Part shown: one piece after another, positions 1 through 5,790 of the stretch | Numbering within the stretch: the stretch's first letter is position 1 | Layout: each line of letters opens with the position of its first letter | DNA from: Candidatus Peregrinibacteria bacterium | GTDB lineage: Bacteria; Patescibacteriota; Gracilibacteria; UBA1369 | Assembly (NCBI GenBank): GCA_014729615.1 | Contig: WJJQ01000050.1 | Location: forward strand, 1-7,526 | Length of the DNA stretch: 7,526 nt | Direction: 5' to 3' | Notes under the pieces: model-generated | Told to the model about the DNA's origin: nothing | What the model saw: only the letters and a program-made list of their open reading frames with translations | Databases searched by the model: none | Made by a program: the position numbers and the translations under genes

Positions 1-566
1 CCGGGCACGCCGCAAAAGGACGCGGGTTGTCTTATTGATCCTCCGGTATCCGTCCCAAGTGAATAGTAAGCCATATCGGCGGCTACCGCCGCCGCGGAAC
101 CACCGGATGACCCCCCGCTAACCCTTTCCAAATCCCATGGATTTTTACACACACCGAAACAAGAATGTTCGGTCGATCCACCACATGCGAATTCATCCAT
201 ATTCAATTTTCCAAGCATCACGTATCCGGCCTTTTCAAGCAAATCCACAGCAGTGGCATTGTATGGAGGAACAAACTTGTTCAAAATATTTGAACAACAT
301 GTTGTTCTGACACCTTTTGTATTAAAAATATCTTTTAAACCCGCCGGCACTCCATCTAAAACACCCAAACGCTTGCCGCTTCCGATCCTTTCATCGGCCT
401 CTTTAGCGGCTTTTAACGCACCCTCTTCATTTACTTCAACATAAGCGTTTACTTTTTCATTCAAATTACCAATACGTTCCAGTATTGCTTTTGTTAACTC
501 GACGGAAGAGAATTTCTTTTCATCAAGCCCGGCCGAAGCCTCGAATAAAGTCAATTGTTCAATCAT
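1..566 (-). CDS. gatA: Aspartyl/glutamyl-tRNA(Asn/Gln) amidotransferase subunit A, N-terminal part (runs off window)
   Basis: I translated this by hand from the minus strand: 188 complete codons from ATG at 566-564, with the C-terminal part beyond position 1. GatA is the amidase subunit of GatCAB. It releases ammonia from glutamine, which GatB uses to convert Glu-tRNA(Gln) or Asp-tRNA(Asn) to the amide form. The amidase signature is visible: catalytic Lys78 in GVPAGLKD, the glycine/serine-rich stretch RVSGGSSGGSAAAVAA (residues 148-163) with the cis-Ser153, and nucleophile Ser177 in GTDTGGSIRQPA. The Lys-Ser-Ser spacing of 75 and 24 residues is that of the amidase family. NMDEFACGGSTEHS and NPWDLERVSGG also match GatA. 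The start lies 2 nt after the gatC stop, so translation is probably coupled; no Shine-Dalgarno sequence is visible. With gatC adjacent, another amidase is unlikely. Roughly 60 percent of a normal GatA is missing because of the window edge. Confidence 0.96.
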   Translation of the reverse strand, partial: MIEQLTLFEASAGLDEKKFSSVELTKAILERIGNLNEKVNAYVEVNEEGALKAAKEADERIGSGKRLGVLDGVPAGLKDIFNTKGVRTTCCSNILNKFVPPYNATAVDLLEKAGYVMLGKLNMDEFACGGSTEHSCFGVCKNPWDLERVSGGSSGGSAAAVAADMAYYSLGTDTGGSIRQPASFCGVP

Positions 567-568
567 AT

Positions 569-862
569 TTAATTTTCAGTAATTACTGGCTTTACTTTTA
601 TTTGATCCTGTTCAACCGGCAATTCAGTACATGCCAGCAAATCTGCACGTTCGCAAAATTTCTCCACGGAATCATCACGCGTTACATTCTCCAGTCCGGT
701 CACCTGCGACGTACCCAATACTCCTTCAGTATCAACTTCCGACAACTTATCCACATAACTTAAAATATCATTCAGCTGAGTTGAAAATTTATCACTATCC
801 CCTTCTTTCAGGCCCAGACGTGCCAATTTCGCGATATGTACAACCTGATCTTTATCTAACAT
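569..862 (-). CDS. gatC: Aspartyl/glutamyl-tRNA amidotransferase subunit C
   Basis: A 97-residue protein, the normal length for GatC, the small subunit that wraps around GatA and stabilises the GatA-GatB interface. Family landmarks are the N-terminal helix with VVHIAKLARLGL (residues 7-18), then QLNDILSYVDKLSEVDTEGV (29-48), and a central TSQVTGLENVTRDD (51-64), which corresponds to the usual TSHVTGLENVxRxD. The C-terminal tail is more divergent. It precedes gatA by 2 nt in the same direction, the usual gatC-gatA order. The ATG at 862-860 has no Shine-Dalgarno sequence, and the upstream sequence is AT-rich (AATAAATACTATAT). A very short leader or leaderless start is therefore possible. Confidence 0.96.
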   Translation of the reverse strand: MLDKDQVVHIAKLARLGLKEGDSDKFSTQLNDILSYVDKLSEVDTEGVLGTSQVTGLENVTRDDSVEKFCERADLLACTELPVEQDQIKVKPVITEN

Positions 863-889
863 ATATAGTATTTATTAAACACAAGGCAG

Positions 890-919
890 AGTTTACTACA
901 GAAATACCTTGCTACTCAA
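890..919 (-). promoter_or_regulatory. Candidate promoter for gatCA
   Basis: On the minus strand a TTGAGT box (complement of 914-919) and a TAAACT box (complement of 890-895) are separated by 18 bp, each with four of six sigma-70 consensus bases. Transcription would start about 20 nt before the gatC ATG. The match is weak in an AT-rich background. Its main support is position: it lies in the only gap upstream of gatC and is back to back with a better plus-strand promoter. Confidence 0.22.
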
Positions 920-938
920 GGGTTTAAACATTTATACT
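909..938 (+). promoter_or_regulatory. Candidate sigma-70-type promoter for the plus-strand cluster
   Basis: TTGCTA at 909-914 (four of six -35 bases) and TATACT at 933-938 (five of six -10 bases) are separated by 18 bp. A transcript would begin near 945 and reach the TTG codon at 963 after a leader of about 18 nt. The -35 box lies in the small palindrome CCTTG-ctact-CAAGG (907-921), whose other arm forms the -35 box of the opposing candidate gatC promoter. This is pattern matching only; no experiment supports it. Confidence 0.4.
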
Positions 939-962
939 GACACAAGATTTAAATCATATAAA

Positions 963-1271
963 TTGAAATCACTACAAAATTTAAAAAAGGTATCGTTAAT
1001 TTTCTTCCTTGCTATTGGTTTCGTTCATATTATTAGTGGCCTTTTAATCAGCAACAATCAATTACTTAACATTAGCGCGCCATTAAACAGATATTTGGAC
1101 ATTCCTTTCGCCATTACCGGTTTGATTTTCGGATTTGCATCTTTGACTGAATCATTTGAAGAAAACAAAAGAAAAACCCCTGCTATCATATTCGGTATAA
1201 TAACATTTTTAATTTTGATCGGATTGTTATATATTAACATCCTTGTACCGGATAAAACATCATTAATATAA
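963..1271 (+). CDS. Small integral membrane protein, three predicted helices, function unknown
   Basis: The open frame can begin at TTG 909 (120 residues) or TTG 963 (102 residues); it contains no upstream ATG. I chose 963 because the best promoter in the gap (909-938) overlaps the longer version, and because 963 places the N-terminus (MKSLQNLKKVS) just before the first helix. Three hydrophobic segments are visible at about residues 10-30, 45-62 and 73-95, separated by a polar loop with Asn-Asn and by a charged loop (SFEENKRK, residues 64-71). The charged Lys-rich N-terminus suggests a cytoplasmic start. I recognise no family motif. It is followed after 2 nt by the nucleotidyltransferase and is probably the first gene of that operon. 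Coding status rests on the open frame, the membrane pattern and the tight spacing. Confidence 0.72.
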   Translation: MKSLQNLKKVSLIFFLAIGFVHIISGLLISNNQLLNISAPLNRYLDIPFAITGLIFGFASLTESFEENKRKTPAIIFGIITFLILIGLLYINILVPDKTSLI

Positions 1272-1273
1272 AC

Positions 1274-1741
1274 ATGAACAACAACACTTCCGACCTTAAA
1301 ATAGTTTTAGCATTCGGCACTTTCGACTATTTACATGCCGGCCATGAATTCTATCTGAAAAAAGCAAGAGAAATGGGTAACAATTTAATTGTAATAATCA
1401 GCCGAGATAAAACAGTGACGGCAATTAAAGGGAAAAACCCCGACCATAGCGAAAGACAAAGATTAAAAAAAATTAAATCTTTAAACATTGCTGACAAAGT
1501 TGTTCTTGGATTTCATGATGATAAGCACAAGGTTCTTAAAAAATTCAAACCAAATGTAATAGCGCTTGGTTACGATCAATTTGTTTTTACTCAAAAGCTG
1601 AAAAAAACTCTTATCGACCTTAAACTGGATGCTCAAATAATAAGAATCGATGCTCATTTCCCGCAAGTTTATAAATCCTCTATAATAAGAGAGCAAAAAA
1701 TAAATCCGATTCAAATAAACAATCCAGCACATCAAATATAA
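1274..1741 (+). CDS. Cytidylyltransferase-fold nucleotidyltransferase, RibL (archaeal FAD synthase)/TagD-like
   Basis: A 155-residue protein of the HxGH nucleotidyltransferase superfamily, which transfers a nucleotidyl group from ATP or CTP to a phosphorylated substrate. The motif GTFDYLHAGH (residues 15-24) holds the nucleotide-binding HAGH. SRDKTVTAIKG (43-53) and the conserved Arg61 and Arg63 region follow. VIALGYDQ (95-102) resembles archaeal RibL-type FAD synthases more than glycerol-3-phosphate cytidylyltransferase TagD. KSSIIRE (134-140) is the C-terminal substrate/phosphate motif, usually written SSTxIR. Likely product is FAD from FMN and ATP, but substrate specificity cannot be fixed from motifs; CDP-glycerol or other polar headgroup activation remains possible. 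The extra C-terminal 15 residues are polar. It starts 2 nt after the membrane-protein stop and ends 4 nt before ftsX, with no Shine-Dalgarno sequence, so coupled translation is likely. Confidence 0.9.
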   Translation: MNNNTSDLKIVLAFGTFDYLHAGHEFYLKKAREMGNNLIVIISRDKTVTAIKGKNPDHSERQRLKKIKSLNIADKVVLGFHDDKHKVLKKFKPNVIALGYDQFVFTQKLKKTLIDLKLDAQIIRIDAHFPQVYKSSIIREQKINPIQINNPAHQI

Positions 1742-1745
1742 TTTA

Positions 1746-2708
1746 ATGAAAGCCAAAATCGATAAAACCGGTATCAAGGGTAACGCCTTCGTCTCACTTT
1801 TCAGAGGTATTAAGCTTGGTTTTTTAAATTTCTGGCGAAATAAATATTTGTCATTTGCAACTGTCATAGTAATGGCGGTGATCATTGTTATTTTCAACAT
1901 AATCCTTGCGGTGCAATTTATTGGTAACCAGGCATTATCCGACCTTAGTGAAAGAGTAGACATTATTCTTTACCTTAAAGATGATATAAGCATTTACAAC
2001 GCGCAAAAATTCGTTGATGAATTAAGTCAAGTTCAAGGAGTCAGCAAAGTTAAATACACAAGCAAAGAAGAAGCTTTGCAGATTGTTGCCGAAACACACC
2101 CTGAAACAGCCGAATTTCTAAAAAAATTCGACCTTAAAAATCCCCTGCCCCCAAGCATAAGCATTGCTACCAACAATGCTGAAGATCATGACAACATAGT
2201 CGCATACCTGAACACTAGTCAGTTCAAATCGTTAATGGAAAACTATGTTGCAAATGATTCACCGGGCGAAAACAAAATAATTTCATCAGTTGCGGAGAAT
2301 CTTAAAAATATAAGTCAGTTTGTTAAACAAATAATATTTTGGATAATTTTTGTGTTCATAATTGGAGGAACACTTATAGTTGCAAACGCTATCTCATTAA
2401 CAATTTTCAATAGAAAACAAGAAATACATATTATGAGATTGGTTGGCGCCACACCTTCATTCATTAGACTGCCTTTTGTGCTGGAAGCTATACTCTATGG
2501 AACGTTTGCCGTTATTTTAAGCTTTATTATTCTTTACGTAATAAGCACAACCATTTCTCTGGAAGGTACAAATCTGTGGAATTACTATTCAGAACTTAAT
2601 CTTTGGAGAGTATTCCTTTCAGAAATGACAATTGCGGTCGTTCTCGCGGGAATAAGCAGTTCCGCGGCTACAGAACAACATATTCAGGGCAAACTTACAT
2701 TAAACTAA
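1746..2708 (+). CDS. ftsX: Cell division protein FtsX (ABC-transporter-like permease)
   Basis: A 320-residue protein with standard FtsX architecture: cytoplasmic N-terminus, TM1 about 36-58, an extracytoplasmic domain about 60-190, TM2 about 195-217, a conserved cytoplasmic loop, TM3 about 247-268 and TM4 about 290-307. Diagnostic stretches are GFLNFWRNKYLSFATV at TM1, VDIILYLKDD and SKVKYTSKEEAL at the start of the large loop, and NRKQEIHIMRLVGATPSFIR (222-241) before TM3, the FtsX counterpart of the ABC coupling region. FtsX with ATPase FtsE normally relays ATP hydrolysis to peptidoglycan hydrolases at the septum. FtsE usually lies immediately upstream, but here the upstream gene is a nucleotidyltransferase and no FtsE is present in the window. 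The stop overlaps the recO start (TAATG). No Shine-Dalgarno sequence precedes the ATG. Confidence 0.95.
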   Translation: MKAKIDKTGIKGNAFVSLFRGIKLGFLNFWRNKYLSFATVIVMAVIIVIFNIILAVQFIGNQALSDLSERVDIILYLKDDISIYNAQKFVDELSQVQGVSKVKYTSKEEALQIVAETHPETAEFLKKFDLKNPLPPSISIATNNAEDHDNIVAYLNTSQFKSLMENYVANDSPGENKIISSVAENLKNISQFVKQIIFWIIFVFIIGGTLIVANAISLTIFNRKQEIHIMRLVGATPSFIRLPFVLEAILYGTFAVILSFIILYVISTTISLEGTNLWNYYSELNLWRVFLSEMTIAVVLAGISSSAATEQHIQGKLTLN

Positions 2709-3448
2709 TGCGCAATCTACTTACAGATGCAATAGTCCTTAAAAAATTTAACATAGGTGAAAACGATGTGATAGTAGTACTTTTTTCACCAATACTTGGA
2801 CGAATTGAAGCAAAGGCCAAAGGAGCAAGAAAAATTAACAGCCATTTCATAGGCCATTTAGAAACTCTTAACATTTGCAAAGTTCAATTATATAAAACCT
2901 CGGCCCGATACACATTAACCGATTGTCAGGCTCATGCCACTTTCAAAAACATAAAAAACGATTTGATCTTACTTTCACATAGTTACATTATTTTAGAATT
3001 ACTTTACTTAACAGCATACTCAAACGAAAACTCTACTGAAATTTTTAACGAAGTGCTCAACGTTTTAAATACCATTGAAATACATAAAACACTTTTAATA
3101 TTGGATGCATTCAAACTAAAAATATTAAAATTATCCGGAAATTTGCCTCTTACTTCATTTTGCACTAATTGTCAGCAAAAATTCTCAACCGATAAAACAA
3201 TCACAATTACCGATGAGGCACAAATTCTTTGCACAAACTGCAACATAACCGCGTCGCAACACATTCAGGTTGATCACAATATTATTCGTCTAATGCATTA
3301 TTTAAACGAAACTCCCATTAATGAAATCAAAAAAATTAAGTTCACAAAAAAACAACATTCGCAACTAAAAGAAGCTATTAATATTTTTCTTAATAACTTC
3401 CTGCATCAACAACTTAAAACCGAGGAATTCAGTTTACATTTGAATTAA
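2708..3448 (+). CDS. recO: DNA repair protein RecO
   Basis: A 246-residue RecO, the RecF-pathway mediator that helps load RecA onto SSB-coated DNA and anneals single strands. The N-terminal OB fold (about 1-80) starts with TDAIVLKKFNIGENDVIVVL and includes GRIEAKAKGARKINSHFIGHLE (31-52), the characteristic RecO basic stretch. A helical domain follows. A four-cysteine zinc-binding unit is complete: Cys152-x2-Cys155 and Cys175-x2-Cys178. The frame is open upstream to 2603, but that part overlaps ftsX, and RecO homology begins at ATG 2708, whose A is the last base of the ftsX TAA stop. Such an overlap implies re-initiation without a Shine-Dalgarno sequence. The 3' end overlaps the rel 3' end by 20 bp on the opposite strand. 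Confidence 0.94.
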   Translation: MRNLLTDAIVLKKFNIGENDVIVVLFSPILGRIEAKAKGARKINSHFIGHLETLNICKVQLYKTSARYTLTDCQAHATFKNIKNDLILLSHSYIILELLYLTAYSNENSTEIFNEVLNVLNTIEIHKTLLILDAFKLKILKLSGNLPLTSFCTNCQQKFSTDKTITITDEAQILCTNCNITASQHIQVDHNIIRLMHYLNETPINEIKKIKFTKKQHSQLKEAINIFLNNFLHQQLKTEEFSLHLN

Positions 3449-5723
3449 CGTTCTTTTCCTTCCCCTTTAGCTCATAATTACTGTCAGGACAACGCACTTC
3501 CAATACACTTCTTATTCGCTTTAAAGAATTCATCAATTCATATATTTGTTCATTACTTGAAACCTCCAAAACCATTGACCATTCAACCAAACCATCGTTT
3601 CGCTTAACATTTTCAAAAGAAGTAAAATTCACACCCATACCTGAAATAACATCAGATGCGTCACGAATCAGTCCAACACGGTCTCGCGCAAAAAGACTAA
3701 TTTTTACGGGATAAACTTTTGAATACTCAACTCCGGCCCACTTCGCATCAAGCATTCGCTCGTCCCTGGCTTCCCTTAACATTTTGCATTTTTGCGAATG
3801 AATTGTAACTATATGATCTCGCGTTATATACCCAACAATGGGATCACCCTTTTTTGGCTGGCAACAATTTGCAATTTTATAGGGCAAACCCGATGCTCCG
3901 GCAATAAAAATTTCATTTTGATTCGCGCCGCCTTTTGGCGCAGGTAATATTTTTTTCTTGGATGATTTAATACCGGCCGCCTTTCTTTCATTCAAGCGTG
4001 AACCCAGAATTTTTCGTAAAACAGATGTTACCATAACCGAGCCGTTTCCAATTTCCTCAATTAATCCCACTCTTTCTTTAATTGATAATTTCCTATTGTT
4101 GTATTCTTTAAACAGCCTTAAATCGTCATCCAGTGGTGGAAAACCATATTTCTGCAAATATTTATTCACGATTTCCTTACCTTCCCTGAAATGATACTCC
4201 TTGTCCAATGAGCGCAAATAATTCTTAATTTTAGTCTTGGCACCTGCAGTTTTAACAAAAGACAACCATGACGGATTAGGATTAGCATTAACATGCGTAC
4301 CTATTTCAATGGTCTCCCCGTTTCTCAACTTATAATTGAGAGGAACAATTTGACCGTTAACCTTGGCGAATTGGCATTTGTTTCCGAGATCGGTATGAAT
4401 CAAATACGCAAAGTCTACAGGTGTCGAGCCTTTAGGTAAATCTTTAACATCACCGGCCGGGGTTAGTACAAAAATTCGATCACTGAAAGCACTAATCGGC
4501 ACCGATTTTGTTATACCTTTATTTGCATGATATTGTTTTTGAAACTGAGTAAAAAAGTCCATCCAGGCATAAAAACGACCTTCATCTGCGGCTTTTGTAC
4601 TCAAATTTTTTAATGAAAAGCGTCTCTTAGTTGCATGTTTAAGATCTTTCTTGCCGTCTTCATAAAGCCAGTGAGTTGCCAAACCATATTCCGCTTCTTC
4701 ATGCATTTTCTTGGTTCTGATTTGGATTTCGGTAGGCTGCTTGACATCAGGTGATAATCCAACAACGGCGGTATGCAGGCTCTGGTACCCGTTGGGCTTT
4801 GAAATGGAAACATAATCTTTAAATCTTTCCGGCAAAGGTTGCCACTTATCATGTATTTTCCCCAAAACTTCATATAAATGTGAATAAACCGGGTTGCCAT
4901 CATCATCTTTAATATCCGGCAATATGATCCGCATTGCGTAAATATCATAAATTTCATCTAACGTAGTAGCATTTTTTAGTTTCAATTTTTTATAAATACT
5001 GAACAAACTTTTTATTCGACCTTCAACTCTAACGTTATACCCTACATCTCCCGCAAGCTTTTCCAGAATTTTTTTAATATCGTCTATCGTATGCCCACGC
5101 TTTTTAATGTATTCATCGAGATCCTCTTTTACCATTTTATACTCTTCAGGTTTTATGAATTTAAAGGCATTATCTTCCAATCTCCCTTTTATACTATAAA
5201 GTCCTAATTGTGACGCGATCGGTACAAATATATCAAGAGTTTCCTGCGCTACAGCCTTTTGCTTTTGTGGTGCGCGCACATCCAATGTTTCAATATTTCT
5301 AATTGCCTGAGCCAATTTTATAAAAATCACTCTGATATCCTGTGCCATTGTTAAAAGCATACGGCGAATGTTTTCGGTTTCCGACTTTACATCTCGCGAC
5401 CTTATATGACGTACGGCCGCAATCGATTTAACCAAAAAAAGCACTTCTTTCCCAAACTTATTTTTAATCACTTCCTCATCAAAGTCATCTCTATTTTCCA
5501 CCCCATTCAAAAAAGTAGCAATTATAGTTGCTTCATCCGGTCGCAAATCTAATAAAATATCAACCACTTGCAACCAATGTTCATAATATGGGTCTCCATT
5601 CAAACGAAATTTGTCTTTATTTATTTCTATTGACGTCGAATAGGCATCTCTCAACCTTTTCACGTCAAGGTTGGGATTCAGTTTCATCGCTTTGGCAAGC
5701 ACTTGATCAAAAGTATGGCTCAT
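3429..5723 (-). CDS. rel: RelA/SpoT-family (p)ppGpp synthetase with degenerate HD hydrolase domain
   Basis: A full-length 764-residue long RSH protein making the stringent-response alarmone from GTP/GDP and ATP. Domains in order: HD region about 30-190, synthetase about 230-355, TGS about 414-476, helical linker, conserved-cysteine domain about 617-650 (Cys620, Cys621, His642, Cys646), and ACT about 671-745. Synthetase motifs look intact: Arg236-Ile-Lys238, YDIYAMR (259-265, Asp260), ERFKDYV (299-305), NGYQSLHT (311-318) and TEIQIRT (331-337, Glu332). The hydrolase motifs are not: LLHDVVEDT is replaced by FLNGVENRD (71-79) and ADRLHN by AQAIRN (138-143); only His49 and Asn143 of the usual set remain. 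I infer a synthesis-only enzyme, despite the bifunctional-type RFKD motif. ATG 5723 is supported by AAGGA 6 nt upstream. It lies 67 nt after the acidic membrane gene on the same strand. Confidence 0.95.
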   Translation of the reverse strand: MSHTFDQVLAKAMKLNPNLDVKRLRDAYSTSIEINKDKFRLNGDPYYEHWLQVVDILLDLRPDEATIIATFLNGVENRDDFDEEVIKNKFGKEVLFLVKSIAAVRHIRSRDVKSETENIRRMLLTMAQDIRVIFIKLAQAIRNIETLDVRAPQKQKAVAQETLDIFVPIASQLGLYSIKGRLEDNAFKFIKPEEYKMVKEDLDEYIKKRGHTIDDIKKILEKLAGDVGYNVRVEGRIKSLFSIYKKLKLKNATTLDEIYDIYAMRIILPDIKDDDGNPVYSHLYEVLGKIHDKWQPLPERFKDYVSISKPNGYQSLHTAVVGLSPDVKQPTEIQIRTKKMHEEAEYGLATHWLYEDGKKDLKHATKRRFSLKNLSTKAADEGRFYAWMDFFTQFQKQYHANKGITKSVPISAFSDRIFVLTPAGDVKDLPKGSTPVDFAYLIHTDLGNKCQFAKVNGQIVPLNYKLRNGETIEIGTHVNANPNPSWLSFVKTAGAKTKIKNYLRSLDKEYHFREGKEIVNKYLQKYGFPPLDDDLRLFKEYNNRKLSIKERVGLIEEIGNGSVMVTSVLRKILGSRLNERKAAGIKSSKKKILPAPKGGANQNEIFIAGASGLPYKIANCCQPKKGDPIVGYITRDHIVTIHSQKCKMLREARDERMLDAKWAGVEYSKVYPVKISLFARDRVGLIRDASDVISGMGVNFTSFENVKRNDGLVEWSMVLEVSSNEQIYELMNSLKRIRSVLEVRCPDSNYELKGKEKNVNSNVN

Positions 5724-5729
5724 AAAGCT

Positions 5730-5734
5730 TCCTT
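5730..5734 (-). promoter_or_regulatory. Shine-Dalgarno sequence of rel
   Basis: AAGGA on the minus strand with a 6-nt spacer before the ATG at 5723-5721 fixes the rel start. It is the only clear Shine-Dalgarno motif I see before any gene in this window, which suggests that rel is translated independently of its upstream neighbour. Confidence 0.7.
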
Positions 5735-5744
5735 CAGGGTAGTT

Positions 5745-5773
5745 AATGTACCTTGAATATTGCCAAAAATCAA
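5745..5773 (-). promoter_or_regulatory. Weak candidate promoter for rel
   Basis: In the 67-nt gap upstream of rel, a minus-strand TTGATT (complement of 5768-5773) and TACATT (complement of 5745-5750) are separated by 17 bp, each with four of six consensus bases. It would give a leader of about 15 nt before rel. No terminator hairpin separates rel from the upstream gene, so read-through from it is also possible. Confidence 0.25.
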
Positions 5774-5790
5774 ATAAATAACCTTATCTT

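Larger units (their letters stand above)
879..957 (+). repeat. Three imperfect direct copies of ACWCAAGR in the divergent intergenic region
   Basis: Copies are ACACAAGG (879-886), ACTCAAGG (914-921) and ACACAAGA (940-947). Each is followed by a TTTA motif: GTTTA after a 4-nt gap in the first copy, GTTTAAAC in the second, and TTTAAATC in the third. The second and third copies bracket the candidate -10 box and extend into self-complementary GTTTAAAC (922-929) and GATTTAAATC (946-955). They could be binding sites of a regulator for the divergent promoters. Chance similarity in an AT-rich stretch cannot be excluded. Confidence 0.35.

Noticed and set aside
253..927. Plus-strand open frames at 253-444, 485-763 and 631-927
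   Set aside because: They run antisense to gatA and gatC, which are certain, and their translations show no recognisable feature.
1481..1963. 160-residue open frame on the minus strand
   Set aside because: It lies opposite the nucleotidyltransferase and the ftsX start, both of which have clear family motifs. Its own translation shows no domain.
2111..2130. Inverted repeat CGAATTT/AAATTCG that could form a hairpin
   Set aside because: It lies inside the ftsX extracytoplasmic domain, has no following T-run, and is AT-rich; best explained by coding sequence.
2603..2707. N-terminal extension of recO by 35 residues
   Set aside because: It overlaps the ftsX 3' end and its peptide is unlike RecO, whose homology begins at ATG 2708.
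4610..4957. 115-residue minus-strand open frame
   Set aside because: It is a shifted frame inside the rel synthetase domain.
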